The notes under the pieces: model-generated
Databases searched by the model: none
What the model saw: only the letters and a program-made list of their open reading frames with translations
Told to the model about the DNA's origin: nothing
Translations under genes and position numbers: made by a program
Part shown: piece after piece, positions 18,115 through 27,020 of the stretch
Position numbering within the stretch: the first letter of the stretch is position 1
How the letters are laid out: every line of letters starts with the position of its first letter
Origin: IMCC45349 sp047219225
GTDB taxonomy: Bacteria; Bacteroidota; Bacteroidia; Flavobacteriales; Flavobacteriaceae
DNA length: 64,000 bases
Direction: 5' to 3'
Assembly (NCBI RefSeq): GCF_047219225.1
Contig: NZ_CP178208.1
Coordinates: 1,984,001-2,048,000, forward strand

Positions 18115-19605
18115 ATGATAAAAAAAATAGGATTTATACTAATAATTTTCTTGACAATGAATGCTTGTAATACAGATAAAAATCTGAATGTTGAAGTATA
18201 TGAAACTTCTGTTAATGGTAATAAATTGAAGAAAATAACCGAGTTTTCTAAAAGTGAATCAAAGACTGAAATTAGAGTGTTGCCAGAACAGGAATTTCAA
18301 ACAATTACTGGCTTTGGAGGTTCATTTACAGAATCTTCAGCATATTTATTAAATAAGTTAAGTAAGGAGAATAGAACTAAAATACTAAAAGCATATTTTT
18401 CTGAGGAAGGAGCAAATTACACACTTACAAGAACGCATATTAGTTCCTGCGATTTTTCATTAAATAATTATACATATGCTCCTGTGGCAGATGATATGTC
18501 TTTAGAAAACTTTAGTATAAAAGAAGACAAAGACGATTTAATACCAATGATTAAAGATGCAATGGAAATTTCAAAAGATGGTTTTAATATCATAGCATCA
18601 CCTTGGTCTGCACCACCTTGGATGAAAGACAATAATGCTTATGTTGGCGGAAAATTATTGCCAAAATATAATGACAGTTTTGCACTATTCTTTTCAAAAT
18701 ACCTAGAAGCCTATAAAGCCGAGGGAATTAATATTTGGGGAATTACTCCTGTTAATGAACCTCATGGAAATGGTGATAATTGGGAGAGCATGCATTTTTC
18801 TCCAGAAGAAGAAACCAATTTTGTACAGCATCATTTAGGGCCATTATTAGAAAAAAATGGTTTTGACCATGTAAATATTTTAGGGTATGATCAAAATAGA
18901 GATGGCTTAAAAGAATGGGTTGATGTTATGTATAAAGATGAAGCAGCATCAAAATATTTTGACGGTACTGCTATACATTGGTATGAAAGTACTTATGAAG
19001 TATATCCTGAAGCATTACAATATGCACATAATAAAGCACCAAATAAATACTTAATTGAAACTGAAGGCTGTATAGATTCAGAAGTTCCTAAATGGCAAGA
19101 CGATGCATGGTATTGGAAAAAAGAAGCAACAGACTGGGGATATGATTGGCGTGAACCAGAAAAGAAATATTTACATCCAAAATATGCACCTGTAAATAGG
19201 TATGCAAGAGATATTATTGGTTGTTTAAATAATTGGGTTGATGGATGGGTAGATTGGAACATGGTATTAGATACACAAGGTGGTCCAAATTGGTTTGAAA
19301 ATTGGTGTGTTGCACCTGTAATCGTTAAACCAGAAACTAACGAGGTGTATTTTACTCCAATATATTACACATTAGCACATTTTAGTAAATATATTAGACC
19401 AGGTGCTAAACGTATTGGTTTTACACATACAGATAAAGAATTGATGGTTACTGCAGCAAAAAATCTAGACAATACTATTGCTGTTGTTGTTTTTAATCAA
19501 GGAGAAAAGAAAAAAAGTTTTTCATTAAGCCTTGGTGATACTATGGTTGATATTAGTATTAATCCTCAAGCTATTCAAACAATAGTGATTCCAATCAATA
19601 AATAG
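18115..19605 (+). CDS. GH30 beta-1,6-glucanase/beta-glucosidase lipoprotein
   Basis: This 496-residue lipoprotein (lipobox MNAC, Cys18) has the GH30 barrel opening with ITGFGGSFTESS, acid/base E215 in PVNEPHGN and nucleophile E317 in IETEGC, followed by a C-terminal beta-sandwich (about 400-496). In laminarin loci GH30 enzymes remove the beta-1,6 glucose branches, so this is the likely debranching enzyme. It lies 12 nt after the GH-A gene and 3 nt before the permease gene. Subfamily (1 or 3) was not determined. Confidence 0.88.
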   Translation: MIKKIGFILIIFLTMNACNTDKNLNVEVYETSVNGNKLKKITEFSKSESKTEIRVLPEQEFQTITGFGGSFTESSAYLLNKLSKENRTKILKAYFSEEGANYTLTRTHISSCDFSLNNYTYAPVADDMSLENFSIKEDKDDLIPMIKDAMEISKDGFNIIASPWSAPPWMKDNNAYVGGKLLPKYNDSFALFFSKYLEAYKAEGINIWGITPVNEPHGNGDNWESMHFSPEEETNFVQHHLGPLLEKNGFDHVNILGYDQNRDGLKEWVDVMYKDEAASKYFDGTAIHWYESTYEVYPEALQYAHNKAPNKYLIETEGCIDSEVPKWQDDAWYWKKEATDWGYDWREPEKKYLHPKYAPVNRYARDIIGCLNNWVDGWVDWNMVLDTQGGPNWFENWCVAPVIVKPETNEVYFTPIYYTLAHFSKYIRPGAKRIGFTHTDKELMVTAAKNLDNTIAVVVFNQGEKKKSFSLSLGDTMVDISINPQAIQTIVIPINK

Positions 19606-19608
19606 AAC

Positions 19609-21027
19609 ATGTCAAATAATAAAGTAGCATTCAGTCAAAAAATAGCCTTTGGAGTAGGTATGCTAGCAAACCAAATGTTTCCTGCTGCAATAAGTATATT
19701 TATTGTTGTATTGGTACAGGATCTTGGTTTTCCAGGTTGGATGTGGGGAGTTGTGTCATTAGTTCCTCGAATATTTGATGCTGTTACAGACCCAGTTATG
19801 GGGTTCATTTCTGATAATACCAAGTCTAAATGGGGAAGAAGAAGGCAATATGTGCTTTTAGGTGGTTTGGTAATGGGAATTGCGTTTATAATGATGTGGC
19901 AGTTATATAAAGGCGATAGTGTAGATGTTAATTTTAATTACTTCCTAGTTTGGTCTTTTGTATTCTATCTTGGATTAACCATTTTTAGTGTCCCTTATGT
20001 TGCTATGGGATATGAAATGAGTGACGATTTTCATGAGCGTACAGATATAATGGCTGTTGCACAATTTATAGGGCAATGGGCATGGGTTATAGCACCTTGG
20101 TTTTGGGTTATTATGTATGATGCCAATTGGTTCCCTGATGGAGCAGATTCTGCAGTTAGAGAACTAGCTGTTTGGGTTGGAGTTATATTTGCTTTATGTG
20201 CTATTGTGCCTGCTTTGTTTATTAAAGGAAAATCAACTTTGAATGAAGATTATGCACCATTGTCTGTAAATAATATTGGAGGTAGTTTAAAAGAAATTGG
20301 AGTAGGCTTCTTAGATACTTTCAAAACATTGAGCTCAAAACCTTTTCGTAAACTATGTATTTCAACCTTTTTAATTTTTAACGCATTTAATACAGTAGCA
20401 GGTTTTACTTTTTTCATTATAGTGTATTACTTATTTAATGGAGATGCTGGTGCAGCTGGTATTTGGCCAACTCTTTTTGGTAGTATTGGAGCTCTAGTAA
20501 CTACATTTTTAGTAATTCCAATTGTAGCAAAAATGTCAAAAATTTTAGGTAAAAAGAAAGCTTTTATGGTATCTCAAGCCATATCACTAATTGGCTACAT
20601 TATGTTTTGGTTTTTGTTTATACCAGGTAAGCCTTATATGTTTTTGTTTGCATTACCATTCTTCTCTTTTGGGATTGGAGGATTATTTACCATAATGATG
20701 TCTATGACTGCAGATGTAATTGATTTGGATGAATTAGAAACAGGGAAAAGACGAGAAGGTAGTTTTGGAGCTATTTATTGGTGGATGACAAAATTTGGGT
20801 TTGCTATTGCAGGAGGTTTAACAGGTACAATTCTTACTGTTGTTGGGTTTAATTCTGCTTTAGATACACAGCCAGAATCAGCAATTACAGGATTAAGATT
20901 GTTTTTCTCTGGATTGCCAATAGCAGGTACGTTAATAGCTATGTATGTTATGAGAGATTATGATGTTACAGAAGAAAAGGCTAATGAAATTAGAAAAGAA
21001 TTAGAAAGAAGGAAAAATAAAATCTAG
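19609..21027 (+). CDS. GPH-family (MelB-like) sugar:cation symporter
   Basis: This 472-residue inner-membrane protein has about 12 hydrophobic segments. The loop motif DPVMGFISDNTKSKWGRRRQ (about 62-81) is the signature of the glycoside-pentoside-hexuronide family rather than general MFS sugar porters. In this operon it is the probable route for laminari-oligosaccharides from periplasm to the cytoplasmic phosphorylase. It starts 3 nt after the GH30 stop. Confidence 0.9.
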   Translation: MSNNKVAFSQKIAFGVGMLANQMFPAAISIFIVVLVQDLGFPGWMWGVVSLVPRIFDAVTDPVMGFISDNTKSKWGRRRQYVLLGGLVMGIAFIMMWQLYKGDSVDVNFNYFLVWSFVFYLGLTIFSVPYVAMGYEMSDDFHERTDIMAVAQFIGQWAWVIAPWFWVIMYDANWFPDGADSAVRELAVWVGVIFALCAIVPALFIKGKSTLNEDYAPLSVNNIGGSLKEIGVGFLDTFKTLSSKPFRKLCISTFLIFNAFNTVAGFTFFIIVYYLFNGDAGAAGIWPTLFGSIGALVTTFLVIPIVAKMSKILGKKKAFMVSQAISLIGYIMFWFLFIPGKPYMFLFALPFFSFGIGGLFTIMMSMTADVIDLDELETGKRREGSFGAIYWWMTKFGFAIAGGLTGTILTVVGFNSALDTQPESAITGLRLFFSGLPIAGTLIAMYVMRDYDVTEEKANEIRKELERRKNKI

Positions 21028-21032
21028 ATAAT

Positions 21033-21920
21033 ATGTCGCACAGAGATGAAAAGTTTTTAGCATTAGCAAACATAGACTTTAATGGAGCATCTAATGATGA
21101 TTTAAAAAAAACATTTAGAGAAGTATTAAAATCAGGGGTTCACGGTTTATGTTCTAGTCCTTATGAAGAAGGACAGCAACCTGGAGATCAATTGTCGGAA
21201 AAACAGATTAGGAGAAGACTTGAGATTGTGAGACCCTATACAAAATGGATTCGCTCGTTTTCTTGTACAGAAGGTAATGAAATGATCCCTGTTATCGCTA
21301 AAGAGTTAGGAATGAAAACACTTGTGGGTGCTTGGTTAGGAGATGATATTGGGGTTAATAAAAATGAAATTGAAAATTTAATAAAATTGACAAATCAAGG
21401 GTTTGTTGACGTTGCAGCTGTTGGAAATGAAGTGATGTATAGAGGCGACTTAACAGAAGAAGAACTTCTTGAGTATATATATCAGGTAAAAAAGGCGGTT
21501 AAAGTTAATGTGCCAATTGGCTATGTTGATGCTTATTACGAATTTTATGAAAGAATGGCAATTACTGAAGCATGCGATATAATTTTAGCAAATTGTTACC
21601 CTTTTTGGGAAGGTTGTGATCAGGACTATTCTTTGTTATACATGAAAGATATGTATAACAGGGCGTTAAAGGCAGGTAATGGAAAAAGGGTAATTATTAC
21701 TGAAACAGGTTGGCCAAGTGAAGGGACTAATCTTGAAGGAGCTTACCCTTCAGAAGAAAATGCAATTAAATATTTTATTAACACTCAAAAATGGTCTAAA
21801 GAGGAAGATATTGAAATCTTCTATTTTTCATCTTTTGATGAATCTTGGAAGGTTGGTTCAGAGGGAGATGTTGGAGCTTATTGGGGTATTTGGGATAAAA
21901 ATGAAAAACTAAAGTATTAG
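21033..21920 (+). CDS. GH17-family glucanase without signal peptide
   Basis: This 295-residue protein starts MSHRDEKFLALANIDF with no signal peptide or lipobox, so it appears cytoplasmic. GH17 signatures are present: VGNEVMYR with acid/base E133 and ITETGWPS with nucleophile E224. The neighbouring 15807 GH17 is exported, so the two probably act in different compartments. Here it may shorten or transglycosylate imported oligosaccharides before phosphorolysis. It is the last gene of the operon, 5 nt after the permease. Confidence 0.85.
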   Translation: MSHRDEKFLALANIDFNGASNDDLKKTFREVLKSGVHGLCSSPYEEGQQPGDQLSEKQIRRRLEIVRPYTKWIRSFSCTEGNEMIPVIAKELGMKTLVGAWLGDDIGVNKNEIENLIKLTNQGFVDVAAVGNEVMYRGDLTEEELLEYIYQVKKAVKVNVPIGYVDAYYEFYERMAITEACDIILANCYPFWEGCDQDYSLLYMKDMYNRALKAGNGKRVIITETGWPSEGTNLEGAYPSEENAIKYFINTQKWSKEEDIEIFYFSSFDESWKVGSEGDVGAYWGIWDKNEKLKY

Positions 21921-21949
21921 TTTCTTAATCCTTTGGTTTTCAAGGCTGA

Positions 21950-21975
21950 AAAACACCTATACATTACCACAACAT
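21950..21975 (+). promoter_or_regulatory. Box A, copy 2 (upstream of 22184 gene)
   Basis: This is the second copy of the 26-bp element seen at 3708-3733, with a single T/A difference near the middle. It lies 29 nt after the GH17 stop, 4 nt before the terminator hairpin and about 209 nt before the 22184 start. It suggests co-regulation of the secreted protein with the susC operon. Confidence 0.5.
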
Positions 21976-21979
21976 AAAA

Positions 21980-22010
21980 AAAACTGAGTATAAAAAACTC
22001 AGTTTTTTTT
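21980..22010 (+). terminator. terminator of the glucan operon
   Basis: AAAACTGAGT (21980-21989) pairs with ACTCAGTTTT (21997-22006) around a 7-nt loop and is followed by T residues to 22010. This is a good intrinsic terminator 60 nt after the last gene of the operon. Confidence 0.85.
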
Positions 22011-22087
22011 ATGATATGGTTTCTTGTATGTACTGTTATTACTAAGGTTGTTTGTATGATGCTGCCAAATAATCATTTTTTTGTTAC

Positions 22088-22102
22088 ATGTATGTTTTTT
22101 GT
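22088..22102 (+). promoter_or_regulatory. Box B, copy 2 (22184 promoter region)
   Basis: Identical over 15 nt to 3838-3852 in the susC promoter region and 82 nt before the start codon. Together with Box A it gives the two upstream regions the same order and nearly the same spacing. Confidence 0.45.
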
Positions 22103-22183
22103 TGAGGTTGTTTTTTTTAAATCTTAATAAAATAGGGTTAGTATTACATTATTGAAAGTTTTTAATCTTAAAAAATATGTATT

Positions 22184-23599
22184 ATGAAAAAAATTACCCT
22201 TTTAGTTGTGTTTTTCGCAATTTTATTTTCTAATGCTCAAACTCCAGAAGGAACTTGGAAAATGATTCCTCAAGCTGGAGCAATGGCAGTAGGTGACGGT
22301 CAGGGAAATTCAAACTGGTGGTCAAACAATTTAGCTGATGTAACAACAAGAGCTTGTTATTTTGATGACGAGTTTGTTTTTAATGGTGATGGATCGTTTG
22401 CAAATGTAAATGGAGCAGATACTTGGGTTGAGGTATGGCAAGATGGAGCAGGAGATGGTTGTCGAGCATCAGTAGCGCCACATGATGGTTCTAATGCAGC
22501 AACATGGACTTATGATTCAGGAGCAGGGACATTAACATTAAATGGTGTAGGTGCTTATTTAGGCTTGTCTAAGGTATATAATGGAGGTGAATTGGGAGAT
22601 CCAGTAAATGCACCAACATCAATAACGTATATAGTTACTTCTATAGATGCAAACACAATGGTGTTAGATATTGCTGTTGGAGCCCCAGGTTGGTGGCGTT
22701 TTACATTGCAAAAACAGGGAGTAGAACCTACTTGTGATGATGGTATTCAAAATGGTGACGAGACAGGTGTAGATTGTGGTGGGTCTTGTCCTAATGAGTG
22801 CTTAGCTCAAATTGACTTACCGATTGATTTTGAGGGTACAACAACAGATTATACTGTGACTGATTTTGGCGGAAATGCATCTAGTTTGGTTGTTGATCCA
22901 GAAGACGCAGGAAATATGGTTATTCAAACTGTTAAAACAAATGCTGCACAACTTTGGGCAGGAACAACTATAAGTAATGATACTGGTGCTTTTGTAGCTA
23001 CCGATGGTTTAGCGTCTTTAATTCCTTTTTCTGCAACAGAAACGAAAATGAATGTTAGGGTTTGGTCTCCAGATGCAGGTATTCCAGTAAGGTTAAAAGC
23101 AGAAGATGCAACAAATAATACACATACTGTAGAGACAGAAACCTTAACTACTGTTGCTATGGGATGGGAAGTGATTGAGTTTGATTTTTCAAATCAAGCA
23201 CCAGGAACAGAAACGTTAACTCATGGATTAAATAATGGTTGGGTTTATAGTAAAGTATCAATCTTCTTTAATTTTGGAACAGATGGGGCTACAGCTGGAG
23301 AAAAAACGTATTACTTTGATGATGTAATGTTTGGAGAAGCACCACTTAGTATTAATGACTTTGAAGTTAATCAAGTGCAAGTTTACCCTAACCCAACACA
23401 AGGAAATTGGAATATTAAGACAAAAAATAATTTAGAAAGCGTAGTAGTATTTGATATACTTGGAAAACAAGTCGTAGCGGTTGAGTTAAAAAACACTTTA
23501 GAAACAACTATAGATGCTTCGCCGTTACCGTCTGGATTATACTTTGCTAAAGTTAGAACTACTCAAGGTGAATCAAGTATAAAGCTAATTAAAAAGTAA
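22184..23599 (+). CDS. T9SS-secreted glucan-binding-type protein
   Basis: This is a 471-residue protein. A signal peptide (1-19, ...SNAQ) is followed by one copy of the ~150-residue domain that is duplicated in the PUL lipoprotein (about 20-175; shared APHDGSNAAT and LNGVGAYLGL), then a Cys-rich linker (about 183-205, DGIQNGDETGVDCGGSC) common in secreted flavobacterial proteins. A beta-jelly-roll carbohydrate-binding-like region (about 208-388) ends in YYFDDVMFG, and a T9SS type A sorting domain (about 395-471, VYPNPTQGNW to IKLIKK) closes the protein. No catalytic motif was found. It is likely a secreted or surface-attached beta-glucan binder in the same regulon as the PUL. Confidence 0.8.
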   Translation: MKKITLLVVFFAILFSNAQTPEGTWKMIPQAGAMAVGDGQGNSNWWSNNLADVTTRACYFDDEFVFNGDGSFANVNGADTWVEVWQDGAGDGCRASVAPHDGSNAATWTYDSGAGTLTLNGVGAYLGLSKVYNGGELGDPVNAPTSITYIVTSIDANTMVLDIAVGAPGWWRFTLQKQGVEPTCDDGIQNGDETGVDCGGSCPNECLAQIDLPIDFEGTTTDYTVTDFGGNASSLVVDPEDAGNMVIQTVKTNAAQLWAGTTISNDTGAFVATDGLASLIPFSATETKMNVRVWSPDAGIPVRLKAEDATNNTHTVETETLTTVAMGWEVIEFDFSNQAPGTETLTHGLNNGWVYSKVSIFFNFGTDGATAGEKTYYFDDVMFGEAPLSINDFEVNQVQVYPNPTQGNWNIKTKNNLESVVVFDILGKQVVAVELKNTLETTIDASPLPSGLYFAKVRTTQGESSIKLIKK

Positions 23600-23643
23600 T
23601 TGTGTTTTTAGTAAATTGGTATAATGATAAAATTGTTATACTT

Positions 23644-23675
23644 AAAAAGGTCTTCTTTTAAGAAGGCCTTTTTTA
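23644..23675 (+). terminator. terminator after the secreted protein gene
   Basis: AAAAAGGTCTTCTT pairs with AGAAGGCCTTTTTT across a TTA loop, with one G-T pair, and is followed by T residues. It separates the glucan region from the housekeeping genes. Confidence 0.8.
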
Positions 23676-23695
23676 TTTGATTTTAAATATTAATT

Positions 23696-23703
23696 TACTT
23701 TTG
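23696..23703 (+). promoter_or_regulatory. -7 element of the methyltransferase promoter
   Basis: TACTTTTG fits the Bacteroidota -7 consensus TAnnTTTG exactly and lies 5 nt before the ATG, which would give a nearly leaderless mRNA. A TTTG occurs 16 nt upstream, slightly closer than usual. Confidence 0.45.
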
Positions 23704-23708
23704 TACTT

Positions 23709-24167
23709 ATGATAGATAATTTTCACAATGAATTTTTTGGTATAGGGATTCAAAATGGGAAAACACCAGAAAACTTAGGTGTATTATGGCGTTCGGCACA
23801 AAATTTAGGTGCTAGCTTTATTTTTACAATTGGTAATAGGTATGCAAAACAAGCTTGCGATACACATAATGCTGTAAAATCTATGCCATATTATCATTAT
23901 GATGATTTTGAAGAGTTTTACAATCATCTTCCTAAAGGAGCAAGAATTGTTGGTGTTGAATTAACAGATGAAGCGCAAGACTTAGAAACCTTTCATCATC
24001 CTAGACGTTGCGTATATTTATTAGGAGCAGAAGACCATGGGTTAACTAGACAAGCAATTGAAAAATCACATATGTTAGTTAAATTTAAATCAGAGTTTAG
24101 TTTAAATGTGGCTGTTGCTGGAAGTATTATTATGTATGATAGAGGAATAAATAAACCAAGGTCGTAA
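23709..24167 (+). CDS. SpoU (TrmH)-family RNA 2'-O-methyltransferase
   Basis: This 152-residue protein carries only the SPOUT catalytic domain. The N-terminal region NGKTPENLGVLWRSAQNLGA and the knot motifs YLLGAEDHGLT and SLNVAVAGSIIMYDR are typical for SpoU enzymes that methylate a ribose in tRNA or rRNA using S-adenosylmethionine. The short length matches small tRNA-modifying members of the family rather than TrmH with extra domains. The exact target nucleotide is unknown. Confidence 0.85.
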   Translation: MIDNFHNEFFGIGIQNGKTPENLGVLWRSAQNLGASFIFTIGNRYAKQACDTHNAVKSMPYYHYDDFEEFYNHLPKGARIVGVELTDEAQDLETFHHPRRCVYLLGAEDHGLTRQAIEKSHMLVKFKSEFSLNVAVAGSIIMYDRGINKPRS

Positions 24168-24188
24168 CTTTGTACAAAAATTAAGTAT

Positions 24189-25070
24189 ATGCATAAAGCA
24201 GGTTTTGTAAATATTATTGGAAATCCTAATGTAGGTAAATCAACATTAATGAATGCTTTTGTTGGTGAAAAACTATCTATTATTACCTCAAAAGCGCAAA
24301 CTACGCGTCATCGTATTTTAGGTATTGTTAATGGAGATGATTTTCAAGTAGTATTATCAGATACTCCAGGAATTATTAAACCAGCTTATGAGTTGCAAAG
24401 TTCTATGATGGATTTTGTAAAGTCTGCTTTTGAGGATGCAGATATTCTAGTTTATATGGTTGAAATAGGTGAAAAAGAATTAAAAGATGAAGCATTTTTT
24501 AATAAAATCACCAATTCTAAAATTCCAGTATTATTATTGTTAAATAAAATTGATGGTTCAAATCAAGACCAATTAGAAGAGCAAGCTGCATTATGGCAAT
24601 CTAAAGTGCCTAATGCCGAATTTTTTCCAATTTCTGCTTTAGAAGGTTTTAATGTAAAGGAAGTATTTAATAGAATCATTGAATTGTTACCTGACTCACC
24701 ACCATTTTACCCTAAAGACCAATTAACAGATAAACCAGAACGCTTTTTTGTAAACGAAAAGATTAGAGAAAAAATCTTAATGCATTACAAAAAGGAAATT
24801 CCTTATGCAGTTGAAGTAGATACCGAAGAGTTTCACGAAGATGATAACATAATTAGAATGCGTTCTGTAATTATGGTAGAGCGCGAAACGCAGAAAGGAA
24901 TTATTATTGGGCATAAAGGTGCTGCCTTAAAGCGTGTAGGCGTTGAGGCAAGAAAAGATTTAGAGAAATTTTTCGACAAGCAAATTCATCTAGAGCTTTA
25001 TGTAAAAGTCAATAAAAACTGGAGAAGTAATCAAAAGCAATTAAAGCGTTTTGGGTACAACCAAAAATAG
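24189..25070 (+). CDS. era: GTPase Era
   Basis: This 293-residue protein has a GTPase domain with GNPNVGKST (P loop), the DTPG motif and NKID, and a C-terminal KH RNA-binding domain (about 200-293, with IIGHKGAALKRVG). Era binds the 3' end of 16S rRNA in 30S assembly. Length and motif order are standard. It begins 21 nt after the methyltransferase stop. Confidence 0.96.
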   Translation: MHKAGFVNIIGNPNVGKSTLMNAFVGEKLSIITSKAQTTRHRILGIVNGDDFQVVLSDTPGIIKPAYELQSSMMDFVKSAFEDADILVYMVEIGEKELKDEAFFNKITNSKIPVLLLLNKIDGSNQDQLEEQAALWQSKVPNAEFFPISALEGFNVKEVFNRIIELLPDSPPFYPKDQLTDKPERFFVNEKIREKILMHYKKEIPYAVEVDTEEFHEDDNIIRMRSVIMVERETQKGIIIGHKGAALKRVGVEARKDLEKFFDKQIHLELYVKVNKNWRSNQKQLKRFGYNQK

Positions 25071-25071
25071 T

Positions 25072-25593
25072 TTAGGGCATTGCATGAATGTCTTTACTAC
25101 GTAAAGTGTCTCTCATAAAATGGTGAAGTTCGTGCATTTGAGTCATTCCTGTTTGTTTTCCTATACGTCCACCAAAGTATAACACAACCCAAATTATTAC
25201 CATAAATAGTACTAAAAATAGTTGTATAGAATAACTGTTTCCTAAAGACCAGTTTGAGTATGCCCAAACACCAAAACCAAAGAACAAGCCAATAACTATA
25301 AAATGGAAAAACATAAACATAGTCCAAACTGTTGGGTTAGGTCCAAATAACCCATAAATGGTACTTTTGTTTTTGTCTTGCTCTGTTTCATTAATTTCTA
25401 AGTGTAATTGTGGTGACCAAAAGTGTTGGTCTTTTTTAGGAATTTTTATAAATACATGATCATCAACTCGTGAAACTATAAAGTCAGACTGAGCTTTTTT
25501 AGTATCTTCAAACAGTTTTAAAATGATTTCGTTGTTGTGTTCTACGTCAAATTTAAAACGCGGTCTTAATACAATTTCGTTAGTTAATGACAT
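25072..25593 (-). CDS. conserved small membrane protein, function unknown
   Basis: This 173-residue protein has a soluble N-terminal half (about 1-85, beta-rich) and two membrane helices (about 90-115 and 123-143), then a short His-rich tail (MHELHHFMRD). It stands on the opposite strand between era and der and ends 1 nt from the era stop. I recognise no enzymatic motif; the gene neighbourhood is housekeeping, but that does not define a role. Confidence 0.75.
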   Translation of the reverse strand: MSLTNEIVLRPRFKFDVEHNNEIILKLFEDTKKAQSDFIVSRVDDHVFIKIPKKDQHFWSPQLHLEINETEQDKNKSTIYGLFGPNPTVWTMFMFFHFIVIGLFFGFGVWAYSNWSLGNSYSIQLFLVLFMVIIWVVLYFGGRIGKQTGMTQMHELHHFMRDTLRSKDIHAMP

Positions 25594-25643
25594 TTAAATT
25601 ATTTTTAATGCGTCAATTTACTATTTTTTCTTTAACTAAACAC

Positions 25644-25651
25644 TACCTTTG
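25644..25651 (+). promoter_or_regulatory. -7 element of the der promoter
   Basis: TACCTTTG fits TAnnTTTG exactly and lies 43 nt before the der start. No clear TTTG is present at the usual -33 distance, so the call is partial. Confidence 0.4.
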
Positions 25652-25694
25652 CAGGCGCTTACAGGATATGTAATGCAGATTAAAATTTATACAC

Positions 25695-26999
25695 ATGAGT
25701 AATATAGTAGCCATAGTAGGGCGTCCTAATGTTGGGAAATCAACGTTCTTTAATCGTTTAATACAACGTAGAGAAGCTATAGTTGATGCAGTAAGTGGAG
25801 TTACCAGAGATAGACATTATGGAAAGAGTGACTGGAACGGGAAAGAGTTTTCTCTTATTGATACTGGAGGATATGTAGTTGGTAGTGACGATATTTTTGA
25901 AGCTGAAATTGATAAGCAAGTAGAGCTTGCTATTGATGAAGCCGATGCTATTATCTTTATGGTAAATGTAGAAGATGGTGTTACAGGAATGGATGAAGAT
26001 GTTGCTAAATTACTTCGTAAGGTAGATAAACCTGTGTTTTTAGTTGTTAATAAAGTTGACAATGGAAAACGTGCCGAAGATGCTGTTGAGTTTTACGCTT
26101 TAGGTCTTGGTGAATATTATACCATTGCAAGTATTAATGGTAGTGGTACAGGAGATTTATTAGACGCCTTAGTAGAAGCATTACCTGAAAAAGAAGAAGT
26201 TATAGAAGAAGAGTTACCTCGTTTTGCAGTGGTTGGTCGCCCAAATGCTGGAAAATCATCGTTCATTAATGCGTTGATTGGTGAGGATAGATATATTGTT
26301 ACTGATATTGCAGGAACCACAAGAGACTCTATCGATACAAAATATAACCGTTTTGGATTTGAATTTAATTTAGTTGATACAGCTGGAATTCGTCGTAAAG
26401 CTAAAGTAAAGGAAGATTTAGAGTTTTATTCAGTAATGCGTAGTGTGCGTGCTATCGAGCATGCAGATGTGTGTTTATTAGTGTTAGATGCTACTCGTGG
26501 ATTTGATGGTCAAGTACAAAACATATTTTGGTTAGCAGAACGCAACCGAAAAGGAATTGTAATTTTGGTTAACAAGTGGGATTTAGTTGAAAAAGATAAT
26601 AAGACAACTAAAGAGTTCGAAAAATACATTCGTAAGCAAATTGAACCATTTACAGATGTACCAATTGTATTTATTTCTGCATTAACAAAGCAACGTATTT
26701 TCAAGGCAATAGAAACTGCTGTTGATGTTTATAAAAACAGAACTAAGCGTATTAAAACAAGTGTACTTAATGAAGTGTTGTTGCCAATTATTGAAAACTA
26801 TCCGCCTCCCGCATATAAAGGAAAATTTGTAAAGATTAAATACATTATGCAGTTGCCAACACCGCAACCACAATTTGCATTTTTCTGTAATTTACCTCAA
26901 TATATTAAGGAACCTTATAAGCGTTTCTTAGAAAATAAATTACGTGAGCACTTTAACTTTAATGGTGTGCCTGTAAGTGTATATATGAGAAAAAAGTAA
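25695..26999 (+). CDS. der: ribosome assembly GTPase Der (EngA)
   Basis: This 434-residue protein has two tandem GTPase domains: GRPNVGKST with NKVD (about 1-160) and GRPNAGKSS with NKWD (about 175-345), and a C-terminal KH-like domain (about 350-434). This double-G-domain plan is unique to Der, which acts in 50S subunit maturation. Full length, no anomalies. Confidence 0.97.
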   Translation: MSNIVAIVGRPNVGKSTFFNRLIQRREAIVDAVSGVTRDRHYGKSDWNGKEFSLIDTGGYVVGSDDIFEAEIDKQVELAIDEADAIIFMVNVEDGVTGMDEDVAKLLRKVDKPVFLVVNKVDNGKRAEDAVEFYALGLGEYYTIASINGSGTGDLLDALVEALPEKEEVIEEELPRFAVVGRPNAGKSSFINALIGEDRYIVTDIAGTTRDSIDTKYNRFGFEFNLVDTAGIRRKAKVKEDLEFYSVMRSVRAIEHADVCLLVLDATRGFDGQVQNIFWLAERNRKGIVILVNKWDLVEKDNKTTKEFEKYIRKQIEPFTDVPIVFISALTKQRIFKAIETAVDVYKNRTKRIKTSVLNEVLLPIIENYPPPAYKGKFVKIKYIMQLPTPQPQFAFFCNLPQYIKEPYKRFLENKLREHFNFNGVPVSVYMRKK

Positions 27000-27020
27000 T
27001 TAAAAAATAAGATGATTTTA

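Noticed and set aside
22184..23599. Catalytic glycoside hydrolase or lyase
   Set aside because: No Glu or Asp pair in a known motif was found; the domains look like binding modules plus a T9SS signal.
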